Assembly: GCF_004115215.2 (NCBI RefSeq)
Contig: NC_041738.1
Span: forward strand, 14,478,669-14,542,668
DNA length: 64,000 bases
Source of the DNA: Ornithorhynchus anatinus
Taxonomy: Eukaryota > Chordata > Mammalia > Monotremata > Ornithorhynchidae
Reading direction: 5' to 3'
The notes beneath the pieces were generated by a model, which saw only the letters and a list, made by a program, of their open reading frames with translations, was not told the origin of the DNA and ran no database searches. Both the position numbers and the translations under genes were made by a program. Below, piece after piece: positions 47,672 to 57,544 of the stretch (within the stretch, counting starts at the first letter, position 1; each line of letters opens with the position of its first letter).

Positions 47672-48199
47672 ATGGTCAACTCCTGCTGTGGATCCGTCTG
47701 CTCCGACCTGAGCTGCGGAAGGGGCTGCTGCCAAGAGACCTGCTGTCAGCCCAGCTGCTGCAGTAGTCCTTGCTGCCCCCCGACGTGCTGCCAGACCACT
47801 TGCTGCAGAACCACCTGCTGCCGCCCAACCTGCTGCAGGCCCACTTGCTGCCAGCCCACTTGCTGCCGTCCAATCTGCTGCGTGTCCAGCTGCTGCAGGC
47901 CCTGCTGCCCCCAACCTTGCTGCGTGTCCAGCTGCTGCAGGCCTTGCTGCCCCAGGCCTTGCTGCCCCCGACCCTGCTGCGTGACTAGCTGCTGCCAGCC
48001 TTGCTGCCGCCCAACATGTTGCCAAACCACTTGCTGCCGGACGACTTGCTGCCGCCCGACCTGCTGTGTGCCCACCTGCTGCCAGCCTTGCTGCCGCCCA
48101 ACATGTTGCCAAACCACTTGCTGCCGGACGACTTGCTGCCGCCCGACCTGCTGTGTGCCCACCTGCTGCCAGCCTTGCTGCCGCCCAGCTTGCTGCTAA
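47672..48199 (+). CDS. KRTAP4-like ultra-high-sulfur protein, 175 aa, internal 87-bp tandem repeat
   Basis: [20 protein letters not shown] opens the frame, 92 bp after TATATAA at 47574-47580. Two exact 87-bp units at 48001-48174 encode two identical 29-residue stretches containing [11 protein letters not shown] and [10 protein letters not shown]. The frame stops with TAA at 48197-48199, where relatives have CAA (Gln) in CCQTTCC. The next 19 codons remain open, carry seven Cys, end in GASSCC and close at 48257-48259, the ancestral stop. The protein is therefore about 20 residues shorter at the C-terminus but otherwise complete. AATAAA lies at 48731-48736. Confidence 0.92.
   Translation: MVNSCCGSVCSDLSCGRGCCQETCCQPSCCSSPCCPPTCCQTTCCRTTCCRPTCCRPTCCQPTCCRPICCVSSCCRPCCPQPCCVSSCCRPCCPRPCCPRPCCVTSCCQPCCRPTCCQTTCCRTTCCRPTCCVPTCCQPCCRPTCCQTTCCRTTCCRPTCCVPTCCQPCCRPACC
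48001..48174 (+). repeat. Exact two-copy 87-bp tandem repeat inside a KRTAP4-like coding sequence
   Basis: Unit 1 (48001-48087) and unit 2 (48088-48174) are identical by eye. A partial third unit starts at 48175. Each is 29 codons, so length changes keep the frame. Confidence 0.9.
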
Positions 48200-48730
48200 A
48201 CCACTTGCTCCAGGGCCACCTGCTGCCTCCCTATTTGTGGTGCATCATCTTGTTGCTGAATAACCTCCCCTCTCACCTGCTGCTTGTAACCCATGACCTC
48301 CTACATTGACGCACAGGTTCCCTGGCACCTCCAGGAGTTGCCCTTGAGAATTGTGATGCATACCACAATGAGCAGAGACACCCGACAACAACTTGGGACC
48401 AACAGTCTCCACCACCATGGAACAAGTCCTGGCCTCCCACTCAACTTCTGCCCTCCTCAGCTAAAGTGAACAACAGCTACCAAAGAGTGAGGAAGCTGTC
48501 GGCCGAAAACCCCAAGACAGCTTAGTCTCCTCATCCTCTTGCCTGGCCAACGTGACATCCTGTCCACCCGAGCGTGGATAAAGGTGTCTTCTTGTGCCAT
48601 CCAACTCAGGAATCCCTTTCTCATCCCACAGTCCAGGTTCCTGGTCCTGAATCCTTTTTGTCTGATGTGCTTTCTTCCCATCCTGTTTCTCACTCATCCT
48701 TTCTTTTACCCTGTTAAGCAACTGTTCTCT

Positions 48731-48736
48731 AATAAA
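48731..48736 (+). terminator. Polyadenylation signal of the 47672-48199 gene
   Basis: AATAAA 531 bp after the stop. The interval 48260-48730 is 3' UTR and shows no further gene. Confidence 0.7.
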
Positions 48737-48789
48737 ATCTTCCTTCTCAGCATAGAAAATCCTGGCAGTGTGAATCATTATTTCTTGAA

Positions 48790-48960
48790 TTCAGAAGAAA
48801 TTCAAAATAGTTTAATCTATTCCTCTGGACTGTAAGGTCACTGTGGGCAGGGAATGTAACTACCAACTCTGTTATATCGATACAGTACAGTGCTTGGCAC
48901 AGAGTAAGTGCTTAACAAATACCATCATTATTCTGCACACAGTAAATGCTCAATCAAGCG
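48790..48960 (+). mobile_element. L2 tail fragment with a MON-1 3' end inside
   Basis: CTGTAAGGTCACTGTGGGC is L2; GTGCTTGGCACAGAGTAAG to CATCATTATT is MON-1; L2 tail bases resume after it. Confidence 0.6.
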
Positions 48961-48969
48961 GCACAGCCT

Positions 48970-49238
48970 ACAGAAGCAATGTGGCCTAGTGGATAGAACA
49001 TGGGCCTGGGAGTCAGAAGGACCTGGGTTCTAATCCGACCCTCAGTCTGCTGTGTGACCTTGGACAAATCACTTTACTTTTCTGTGCCTCAGTTACTTCA
49101 TCTGTAAAATGGGGATTAAGACTGTGAGCCCTATTTGGAACAAGAACTGTATCCAACCTGATTATCTTGGGTCTATCCCTATACTTAGTACAGTGAATGG
49201 CACATAGTAAGTTCTTAACCAATACAATTTAAAAAACC
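48970..49238 (+). mobile_element. MON-1 SINE
   Basis: GAAGCAATGTGGCCTAGTGG head to an A-rich end. Confidence 0.85.
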
Positions 49239-49439
49239 ACCGCTCTGCCGCTTGCCCGCTATGTGTCTTTCGAAAATGATTGGAGTCCAACAGATCTTGA
49301 GGACATTGTAGACCTCAAGAAATCCAAACTTTCAAGTGGTTTCTCAGAGGTTACTTCTGCAAGCAGAAGAGGCAGAAGGTCACCCAAACTGCTACAGTCT
49401 GTTCCTAATTTCACCAAAAAGGACACATCAGGAACTGAG

Positions 49440-49705
49440 AAGCAGCATGGCCTAGTGGATAGAGCATGGACCTGGGAGTCAGAAGGACCTGGGTTAAAGT
49501 CTCGGCTCCAAAACTGGACTGTTGTGTGATTTTGGGCAAGTGGCTTAACTTCTCTATGCCTCAGTTATCTCATCTGTAAAATGGGGATTAAGACTGTGAG
49601 CTCTATGTGGGACATGGACTGTGTCCAACCTGATTACCTTGTATCTACTCCAGGTTTTAGAAAGTACCAGGCACATAGTAAGCGCTTAACAAATGCCATA
49701 AAAAA
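49440..49705 (+). mobile_element. MON-1 SINE
   Basis: GAAGCAGCATGGCCTAGTGG head, GCCATAAAAAAAAC end. Confidence 0.88.
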
Positions 49706-49807
49706 AACTGCATAAGAATCCCTCTCTATCAATTCCTGGCTTCAAGGGAGGAGTTCACGAACAATGGAACATTCTTCCTAATCCCAAGTGAACCTAGATC
49801 TGCACAT

Positions 49808-50040
49808 CTAGATCTGGACCTAGTCAGAAGGACTGGAGTTCTAATCCCCGCTCTGCCACTTGTCATCTGTGTGACCTTGGGCAAGTCACTTAACTTCTCT
49901 GTGCCTCATTCATCTCATCTGTAAAATGAGGATCAAGACTGTGAGCCTCATGTGGGACAGAGCCCCACCTTTAGTACAGTACCTGGCACATAATAAGTGC
50001 TTTACAAATGCCACAATCAATATTATTATAATCATAATTA
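49808..50040 (+). mobile_element. MON-1 SINE, head missing
   Basis: Third copy in a row on the same strand; ends in ATTATTATAATC. Confidence 0.78.
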
Positions 50041-50250
50041 TTTTATGGCCTCCAGAAGTGATCTGCTCCAGGCCCAATCCCCTGGGCAGCTCTACACCTA
50101 GCTGGACGAAAGCCACATGGGTTCCTCTTGCTTTTTAGAACATTACTTAGAATGGAAGCTATAATTCCAGTTGGGTTAGGAAAAAATTGTTTCTCCTCTT
50201 GCCCAGGACCATGACCTTTCATATCTCCCTCTTCCTCTCCAGGTGAGAAA

Positions 50251-50992
50251 TATTCATTCATTCATTCATTCATTCATTCATTCAATAGTATTTATTGAGC
50301 ACTTACTATGTGCAGAGCACTGTACTAAGCGCTTGGGATGAACAAGTCGGCAACAGATAGAGACAGTCCCTGCCGTTTGACGGGCTTACAGTCTAATCGG
50401 GGGAGACGGACAGACGAGAACAATGGCAATAAATAGAGTCAAGGGGAAGAACATCTCGTAAAAACAATGGCAACTAAATAGAATCAAGGCGATGTACAGT
50501 TCATTAACAAAATAAATAGGGTAATGAAAATATATACAGTTGAGCGGACGAGTACAGTGCTGTGGGGATGGGAAGGGAGAGGTGGAGGAGCAGAGGGAAA
50601 AGGGGAAAAAGAGGGTTTAGCTGCGGAGAGGTAAAGGAGGGATGGCAGAGGGGGTAGAGGGAGAAGAGGAGCTCAGTCTCACCTCTTGGAGGAGGTGAGT
50701 TTTAAGTAGGGTTTTGAAGAGGGAAAGAGAATCAGTTTGGCGGAGGTGAGGAGGGAGGGCGTTCCGGGACCGCGGGAGGACGTGACCCAGGGGTCGACGG
50801 TGGGATAGGCGAGACCGAGGGACGGTGACGAGGTGGGCGGCAGAGGAGCGGAGTGTGGGGGGTGGGCGGTAGAAAGAGAGAAGGGAGGAGAGGTAGGAAG
50901 GGGCAAGGTGATGGAGAGCCTTGAAGCCTTGAGTGAGGAGTTTTTGTTTGGAGCGGAGGTTGATAGGCAACCACTGGAGTTGTTTAAGAAGT
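50251..50992 (-). mobile_element. 5'-truncated young L2 copy
   Basis: It has an ATTC-repeat tail at 50251-50285 on the left and the 3' UTR plus the last ~90 codons of the RT frame. It differs from 38797-39520 at only a few percent of sites. TATTCAT occurs at both borders (50251-50257 and near 50992-50998). Confidence 0.88.
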
Positions 50993-51319
50993 ATTCATAA
51001 TGTGCCGGATTCCCAGACCACAGTGGAATCTCTGTCACCACTATTACCCTAGAAGTCCTCCAGATCAAACCCAGCACTTAGTCTGGCAAAGCAATGACAT
51101 CTTTCTTTAATTTTTTTCTTCAAGCTGAAGTTTCTATCTGCTTCCTCAAATCCAGGCTCTCCCCAGTTGTTCTATTTCCAGGTTTACTGGGGGCAGAAGA
51201 AATTCAGCACAATACAAGGCTCCTTTTAGTGGGAACGTGGAAATACTTTAGATGATACAGTCTTGTGCAGGGATTAGGGCAAGACACAGACTGACCCAGC
51301 CTATGCTGTTCTCCCCCAG

Positions 51320-51545
51320 TTCACAAAGTACTAAGCACTTAGGAGAGTACAATACCACAATAGAGAATCACTTTCCCTGCCCTCAACGGGCCCAAAGTCT
51401 AGGAAGTGGGAGACTGATATCAATACAAATAAATAAAATCACAGTATGTACATAAGTGCTGTGGGGCTGGGACAGGGGAAGAACAAAGAGAGCAAATCAG
51501 GGAGATGCAGAGGGAGTGGGAAATTAAGAAAAATCAAGTTGATCC
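51320..51545 (-). mobile_element. L2 3' UTR fragment
   Basis: AGTACTAAGCACTTAGGAG through the CATAAGTGCTGTGGGG motif. Confidence 0.65.
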
Positions 51546-51676
51546 TTTCAGAATTGCTTGGCAGAGACTCCAAGTTCCTCTTCCATCAAGTTCCTTCCAG
51601 CCCACAGGACAATCATTCATCCTGATGAAGGCCCAACATTCCTCACAGTGTGTTACCTGTGCCAGAGTGTTGGACA

Positions 51677-51959
51677 GTCATGTGACAGACTCCTGGTCCG
51701 GGGTTGGGGAGAGAAGAAGCTGGCTAATAGGAAGTGATGTTCCTCAAGGGAGATGAAACACAAGAATGTGATTTGTAATGCCAAGAGCTGATTGGATGAC
51801 TCTCAGTGCCCTTGGGAAACACAATGGTCCTCTGAAGGCAGCTCATGACTTTCACAGGAAAACACCTAATTACCTTTCTATTAATTATTGTAAATTAGCC
51901 TACGATCACAAGGATGCAATCCCACTTCCCCCCATAGCAGCCGCCAGGGGAGTATATAA
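51677..51959 (+). promoter_or_regulatory. Promoter module of the 52040-52399 gene
   Basis: GTCATGTGAC at 51677-51686 (about -360), a GATTGG box near 51790, an AT-rich homeobox-like stretch at 51864-51900, and TATATAA at 51953-51959. Confidence 0.6.
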
Positions 51960-52039
51960 GACAGGCAGTGGGGCACAGAAGAAGCCAAACGTCAGGAACT
52001 TCTCCTTGCACCAGAAGGAATATCATAATCACCATCACC

Positions 52040-52399
52040 ATGGCCTGCAACTGCTGCTCCACAAGCTTCTGTGGCTTCCCAAGATTCTCCCTGTGCTGCC
52101 AGCCTTGCGTCCGCCCAGCTTGCTGTGTGTCTACCTGCTGCAGACCGTGTTGTCCCCCGCCGTGCTGCGGGTCCAGCTGCTGCCAGCCTTGTTGCCGCCC
52201 TTCCTGCTGCCTGTCCAGCTGCTGCAGGCCCTGCTGCCCGCCAACGTGCTGTGTGTCCAGCTGCTGCCAGCCTTGCTGCCGCCCAACCTGCTGCCAAACC
52301 ACGTGCTGCCGGACGACTTGCTGCCGCCCAAGCTGCTGCGGATCCCCTTGCTGCCAGCCTTGCTGCCCCCCTACTTGCGGTCCGTCGTGTTGCTGCTGA
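52040..52399 (+). CDS. KRTAP1-like N-terminus on an ultra-high-sulfur body, plus-strand copy
   Basis: 119 residues: [16 protein letters not shown], then CCxPC/CCxSS units, ending CGPSCCC. An in-frame ATG 72 bp upstream (51968) lies only about 10 bp after the TATA box (51953-51959) and would be at or before the transcription start, so 52040 is preferred; it also matches the paralog at 27498. The two paralogs differ at eight residues, including Val for Cys at residue 24 here. Predicted product: a crosslinking matrix protein of hair or quill cortex. Subfamily naming carries the same doubt as for the minus-strand copy. Confidence 0.88.
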   Translation: MACNCCSTSFCGFPRFSLCCQPCVRPACCVSTCCRPCCPPPCCGSSCCQPCCRPSCCLSSCCRPCCPPTCCVSSCCQPCCRPTCCQTTCCRTTCCRPSCCGSPCCQPCCPPTCGPSCCC

Positions 52400-52409
52400 G
52401 CATCCTGCC

Positions 52410-53587
52410 TGGCAAGGAGAGGCTTCCAATCCGTGACACCCTTGGAGGATCCCGGCATAGTGGGGAGCAGTCCAGGAGTTCCCTGCTGCTGCCCTACCCA
52501 CCCCCAGAGATCCATGGGGAATCAACAATTCTAGAACTGGAATGTCTTTCTCTCTAAACTCTAGTTTCCCTCATTCAGAGCTTCCCACAGAAATCTTCAA
52601 CTGCCTCTTCACCTTACCTACCGTGTCATAAGGAAAAAGGATGATGGAGGAGAGCTTTATCTGCTCCTTTAACTTCTCCTAGAGAAACTTCCCATCCTGG
52701 TTCCAGCGAATTGAATCCTCTGAGCCTCCGCAGTGACTTCATCCCTTCCCATCCTTGGCTTTCTCTTTCTGTGCTTTGCTATGTGACTTTTCACTAATAA
52801 AGTTTCCCAACCACGGGATTAAAAGACTCTGACATCTCTGGTAACTGTTTTTGAAGTGTTTGACTTCATTTTCTGGCCAAATCATCCTTCGACTAAAGCT
52901 CTAAGTTGCTCACATCTCAGTTCCTCAACGTATTCGCCAAGCACCTTGAGCAGTGATCAGCTTCCAGGAGTCCCTCAATCAAGACTTTTAATGATGAGAT
53001 TGTTCATGGCGACGATGACGATGATAACGATGATGATGATTTGCAGGGGGGCCTGTGTCAGGGACAGGATGACCCGAAAAAGCCACCCAGACAAGAACAG
53101 TGAGACCCACCCAAAAGGAAAACACATCGAACCCGAAGTCCTTGTGGCACTCAAACTGCAAAAGCTTTTCATCCAAGGGAACCTGAGACAATCCCTGCCA
53201 GTTTCTAGAAGATTTTGCTCCAGATGTGACTGTGAGTGTGGTTGTGACTGTGGCTGGGGTGGGACAGAATCAAACTCCTAGCCCTGGAACAAGCACCACA
53301 GTTGAATCACAAGTTTTCTTAGAATGCTATTTACCTGCTCTGAGCCAAGTAAAAACATGCCAGTTAGGAAAGCCTTTCCTGATTGGACTCATCCTAAAGG
53401 AAAGGACGTTATGTGCTTCCTGACAGTTCTGGTTAGTGCTCCCCAAGAACACCCAAGAAAATTTGCTGCCACCATCTGCAACTGAATGGATTCTGTCTCT
53501 GGAGACATGGTGGACTAGCTAGCAACCCTATGAAGTTACCGCAACCACTTGGAGAAGGAATCAAAATTGACTTGACTCCCTCTCCCA
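52410..53587 (+). other. 3' UTR of the KRTAP1-like gene, then duplicated segment
   Basis: 52400-52800 is the 3' UTR. 53000-53045 is a (GAT/GAC) stretch. 53310-53587 matches 34190-34500 and 38250-38790. Confidence 0.6.
52796..52801 (+). terminator. Polyadenylation signal of the 52040-52399 gene
   Basis: AATAAA 397 bp after the stop. Confidence 0.7.
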
Positions 53588-53850
53588 AACAATAATAATA
53601 ATGTTGGTATTTGTTAAGCGCTTACTATGTGCAGAGCACTGTTCTAAGTGCTGGAGGAGATACAGGGTAATCAGGTTGTCCCACGTGAGGGTCACAGTTA
53701 ATCCCCATTTTCCAGATGAGGTAACTGAGGCACAGAGAAGTGAAGTGACTTGCCCACCGTCACACAGCTGCCAAGTGGCAGATGGGGTTTGTACCTATGA
53801 CCTCTGACTCCCCAGCCCAGGCTCTTTCCACTGAGCCACGCTGCTTCTCA
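53588..53850 (-). mobile_element. MON-1 SINE, near consensus, in a duplicated unit
   Basis: AATAATAATAATGTTGG to GAGCCACGCTGCTTCTC. It sits at the place where the 38.8-42.2 kb unit holds the L2. Confidence 0.92.
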
Positions 53851-53929
53851 ATAACATGGTTTATCCTGGATGTGGAAAGTTCTTACAGAGGTAGCACAGA
53901 TAACCACCTTTTCATTCAAAACAATTATG

Positions 53930-54290
53930 AAATTATTCACTCTATGACCCCCATCACCTTGGCGTTATCCTTGACTCTTCTCTCTCATTCAACCCACACA
54001 TTCAGTCTATCACTAAATCCTTTCAGTCCCACCTTCATGACATAACTAAAATCCACCTTTCCCTCTCCATCTAAACTGCTGCCATGAAATACAAGCACTT
54101 ATCCTATCCTGCCTTGATTACTGTATCAGCCTCCTTGCTGACTTCCCTGACTTCTGTCTCTCCCCACTCTAGTACATTCTTAACTCTGCTTCCCATATTA
54201 TTTTTCTGCAGAAACGTTCAGTCCATGTTTTCTCACTCCTCTAAAACCTCAATGTCGAACCATAATCTTCTATTTCAGCCAGGGCAGTTT
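53930..54290 (+). mobile_element. L2 internal RT fragment
   Basis: [10 protein letters not shown]-like start and DYCISLLAD-like stretch, with no tail. Confidence 0.65.
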
Positions 54291-54599
54291 CACAGTCAGG
54301 CAGAGACCAGCATTACTACCTACCTGCCCCTTGATTTTATCTGCTGCTTCCCCTCAACTTTGATAAATCCAGTCTTCATCTGTCCTGGGCCCAACTGATG
54401 GCATCATTTGGCACCAGGTAAACTGGCCCTTCTATCAATGTCTCAAAGACAAGCAAACAGACCTCGAGAAGTCAGAGACAACAATGGAAACACTGTAAAT
54501 GATGCAATACAAAGCATTGCTCTGGGAATCAGGAAAGCTGGGTCCCAGTGGTTACTGTAGTATCTAATGTTACAACACGTATCTTTAAACTTGTTTGCT

Positions 54600-54760
54600 T
54601 CTCTTACCTGGAGTTCATTTTAATGTCTGTCTCACTAGTTAACTTACAAGCTCATTTAAGGTAGAGAAGATGACTACTTACTCTATTGGACTCTCCCAAG
54701 TTCTTACTGAAATGCTCTGCAAACCGTGAGCCCTTAATAAGTGTTTTCAGTTCACTGATT
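54600..54760 (+). mobile_element. L2 3' tail, diverged
   Basis: AATGTCTGTCTCACTAG to a weak terminal repeat. Confidence 0.6.
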
Positions 54761-54984
54761 GAACTAAAGGCTGGACATGTATGTTGCATGAGCCATAACC
54801 CTGCTATGTATTTGCTCCAGGAAATCCATGTCCCAGCAGGAACGTGATAATTACAATAATTTTCGGCCACAGTAAATGCTCAGTAGTATTATTGATTGAT
54901 TGATTAATTGATATATAGGACATTTATAAGGCAGTATGCGATGTCACCTCGGCAAGGATTAGCGAAACAGGTTAGCAAATTAGG

Positions 54985-55255
54985 GAATTTATTTAAGCAT
55001 TACTATGTTTCAAGCACTGAGTAGATAGAGTAGATAGAAGTTAATCCAAACTGAACAAAATCCCTGTCCCGTTGGGTCTCATAATCTAAATGGGATGGAG
55101 AACAGGTATTAAATCACCATTCTACAGAAGAAGAAACTGTGTCTCACAGGAGTTAAGTGACTTATCTAAGGACACACATCAGGCAACTGGCAGATCGGGA
55201 TTAGAACCCAGGTCTTCTGATTCCCAGGCTCATTCTCTTTCCACTAGGTCAAATG
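54985..55255 (-). mobile_element. MON-1 SINE, old
   Basis: Recognisable core GTGACTTATCTAAGGACAC; head weak. Confidence 0.65.
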
Positions 55256-55544
55256 ACAGACACAGTAGAAAGCACTCTCCCAATAATCAAGTCCTCCGCA
55301 CGGATTCAGAATCTTGTTGTCTCTTCACTGTGACTCGTCGTAATTCCTGCTGACGGGTAATTTCATTGCCAACATCATCATCATAACTCATGGCCCAAGC
55401 CTGTGGAGTCAGTAGAAGAGTGGGATTTCTACTAGTTCTTGTGGAGTGCTTTCCCTGAGTATGCCTCTAGTTCCAAGAACACTCCATATTGGATCAAGCA
55501 TGTCCAACTCAGTGGCCTTTTTGCTCCATACTTTTCATCATCAT

Positions 55545-55800
55545 AATAATAATGTTGGTATTTGTTAAGCGTTTACTATGTGCAGACCACTGTTCTAAGC
55601 GCTGGGGCAGATACAGGCTAATCAGGTTGTGCCACGTGAGGCTCACAGTCTTCATCCCCATTTTACAGATGAGGTAACTGAGGCACAGAGAAGTTAAGTG
55701 ACTTGCCCACAGTCACACAGCTAAGTGGCTGAGCCGGGATTTGAACCCATGACCTCTGGCTCCCAAGCCCCTGCTCTTTTCACTGAGCCACTCTACTTCC
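55545..55800 (-). mobile_element. MON-1 SINE, near consensus
   Basis: Complete; head GAGCCACTCTACTTCCC. Confidence 0.9.
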
Positions 55801-55879
55801 CTTAAAGCATGGCCAACCTTTCACACATAGTGGCAAATCAGTACAGAAGAGGTGGGTGAGATGAACATGAACAGCTGAG

Positions 55880-56330
55880 TTCTCTGTCAGGTTCCTGACA
55901 ATCTGCTGTCGCCTACTCAGCCACCTCCTTTCCCATGATTCCCTGGTGACTACCCACTGACCACTCGGCAGTGTTCCCTTCCTGCTCTCCCCCAACATGC
56001 ATTCCTTCCTACAGGAAGGTGTTTGATGATGAACACTGCCCTATATGGGGACCAAAAAAGGGAAGATGACTGGAATGATGAGATGTTCCTCAGGAGATGG
56101 GGAAGTTCAAAATTTTTGTGCCTTGGGAAACAAATGGCTGATTGGCTGCCATCAAGCTCCACAGGGAAGAGGATTATCCTTTCCACGAGCCTGAATTCAC
56201 TTCCTTGTTAGGCCCTTAATTCCTAATCTATGTATTCCTGTGTAATCTATGTATTGCTTTCCAATTGACTTCAGCAATGTCAAGGAAGGTATCCTGCATG
56301 TGGGATCATCAGTCTCTGCCCCTTTAGGTT
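55880..56330 (+). repeat. KRTAP4-unit upstream duplicated segment, unit of the pseudogene
   Basis: CCTGACAATCTGCTGTCGCC and the ACCACTCGGCAGTGTTCCC stretch match the other units in reverse orientation. The promoter motifs are eroded. Confidence 0.7.
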
Positions 56331-56434
56331 CTTCTCCATCAAGACATATAAGGGACATAGGCACAGGGAGACATTTAAACTCAGGAATCTCCTCCTCCGC
56401 TGAGAAAACACCAGACCCTGAATCAACCGACACC

Positions 56435-56748
56435 ATGGTCAACTTCTCTTGTGGATCCGTCTGCTCTGACCTGAGCAGTGGAAGAGGCTGCTGCCAAGAG
56501 ACCTGCTGGGAGCCCAGCTGCTGCAGCAGACCTATTGCCCCCCAACCTGTTGTCACCCAATGTGCTGTACGACCAGCTGTTGCCATCTGACTTGATACAG
56601 GCCCACTTTCTACCAGTCAGGCTGCTGGCAGTCGACTTGGTACCGCCCAACCTGCTGTGTGCCCACATGCTGCCCAGTTTGCTGCCAAACCACATGTCTC
56701 AGGACCACCTCCTAACGCCTTACTTGCTGTACATCATCTTGCTGCTGA
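56435..56748 (+). pseudogene. KRTAP4-like pseudogene
   Basis: The copy begins [20 protein letters not shown] and keeps CQETCW. About 33 codons in, a one-base loss near 56530 moves it out of frame and it stops at 56588-56590. Further on, recognisable pieces (CCVPTCC-like, and a final CTGCTGA at 56742-56748) lie in other frames. Several Cys are already replaced by Ser or Trp. The TATA box has become CATATAAG (56345-56352) and the polyadenylation signal reads GATAAA (57227-57232). The GTCANGTGAC E-box could not be found upstream. All of this fits a dead copy of a unit like that at 47672. Confidence 0.88.
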
Positions 56749-56948
56749 ACAACCTTCTCTCCCACAAGGTGCTTACGAAATGCTTAGATTCCTTGGACCA
56801 CTTGAAACCACCAAGGAGGATTGCACAGCCTGTCCGCAACAATCCGAGCCACCTGACAACAACTTGGGACCCCCCCAATTCTCACCACTTTGAAGCAAGG
56901 CCCATCCAGAGTGGATACCAGCTTCCAAACAGGACTGAAGCATCACAT

Positions 56949-57023
56949 AATAATAATGTTGGTATTTGTTAAGCGCTTACTATGTGCCGAGCACTGTTCT
57001 AAGCGCTGGGGTAGACACAGTAT
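56949..57023 (-). mobile_element. MON-1 SINE, 3' 75 bp only
   Basis: AATAATAATGTTGGTATTTG to CTGGGGTAGACACAG, then flank. A young 5'-truncated insertion in the 3' flank of the pseudogene. Confidence 0.88.
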
Positions 57024-57399
57024 AAAGCATCAGCACCTCAGGCTTCTCATCTTCTCACCTGGTAGAGGAGCAATGTGTCACTCTGAGCGGGGACAATGGA
57101 GTGTTCCCTGGTGATCCACCCTCTTGGGTCATCACTTTCTCAGCCCACAGTCTGACTTCCAGTGTCGCGAATCTTTTAAGCATGCTTTCTTTTCACTTTC
57201 TCACTTGTTTTCTTATGCCTTGGCATGATAAAATATCCCTCCCCAGGAAAGAAAATCCTAACTGTGAGTCATTATTTCATGTACTTTTCTCCTCCTCAAC
57301 TACTTGAACACAGTTAAAAATCCAAAGTGCTTCAATCTATCCCATTAATTTCCATCTTCTTGATCCTACTAGTAAATGAGTCAATGCTAAAGAATGTGT

Positions 57400-57540
57400 A
57401 CTATTCATTCATTCAATCGTATTTATTGAGCGCTTACTGGATGCAGAGCACTGTACTAAGCGCTTGGAAAGTGCAATTTGGCAACAGAGGCGATCTCTAC
57501 CCAACAACGGGTTCACAGTCTAGGAATTGTACTAGGAGCT
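57400..57540 (-). mobile_element. L2 3' tail
   Basis: CATTCATTCAATCGTATTTA start, near consensus. Confidence 0.8.
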
Positions 57541-57544
57541 AGAG

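Noticed and set aside
48970-50040. Regularly spaced repeats resembling an array
   Set aside because: They are three MON-1 SINEs in a row, each about 260 bp; nothing here is CRISPR-like.
51968-52039. Upstream ATG extending the KRTAP1-like protein by 24 residues
   Set aside because: It lies about 10 bp after the TATA box, so it would be at or before the transcription start; the minus-strand paralog supports the ATG at 52040.
52856-53281. 141-codon frame ending in an alternating Cys tail (CDCECGCDCGWGG)
   Set aside because: The tail comes from an imperfect TGTGAC-type simple repeat. The rest is 3' flank of the KRTAP1-like gene plus a GAT repeat.
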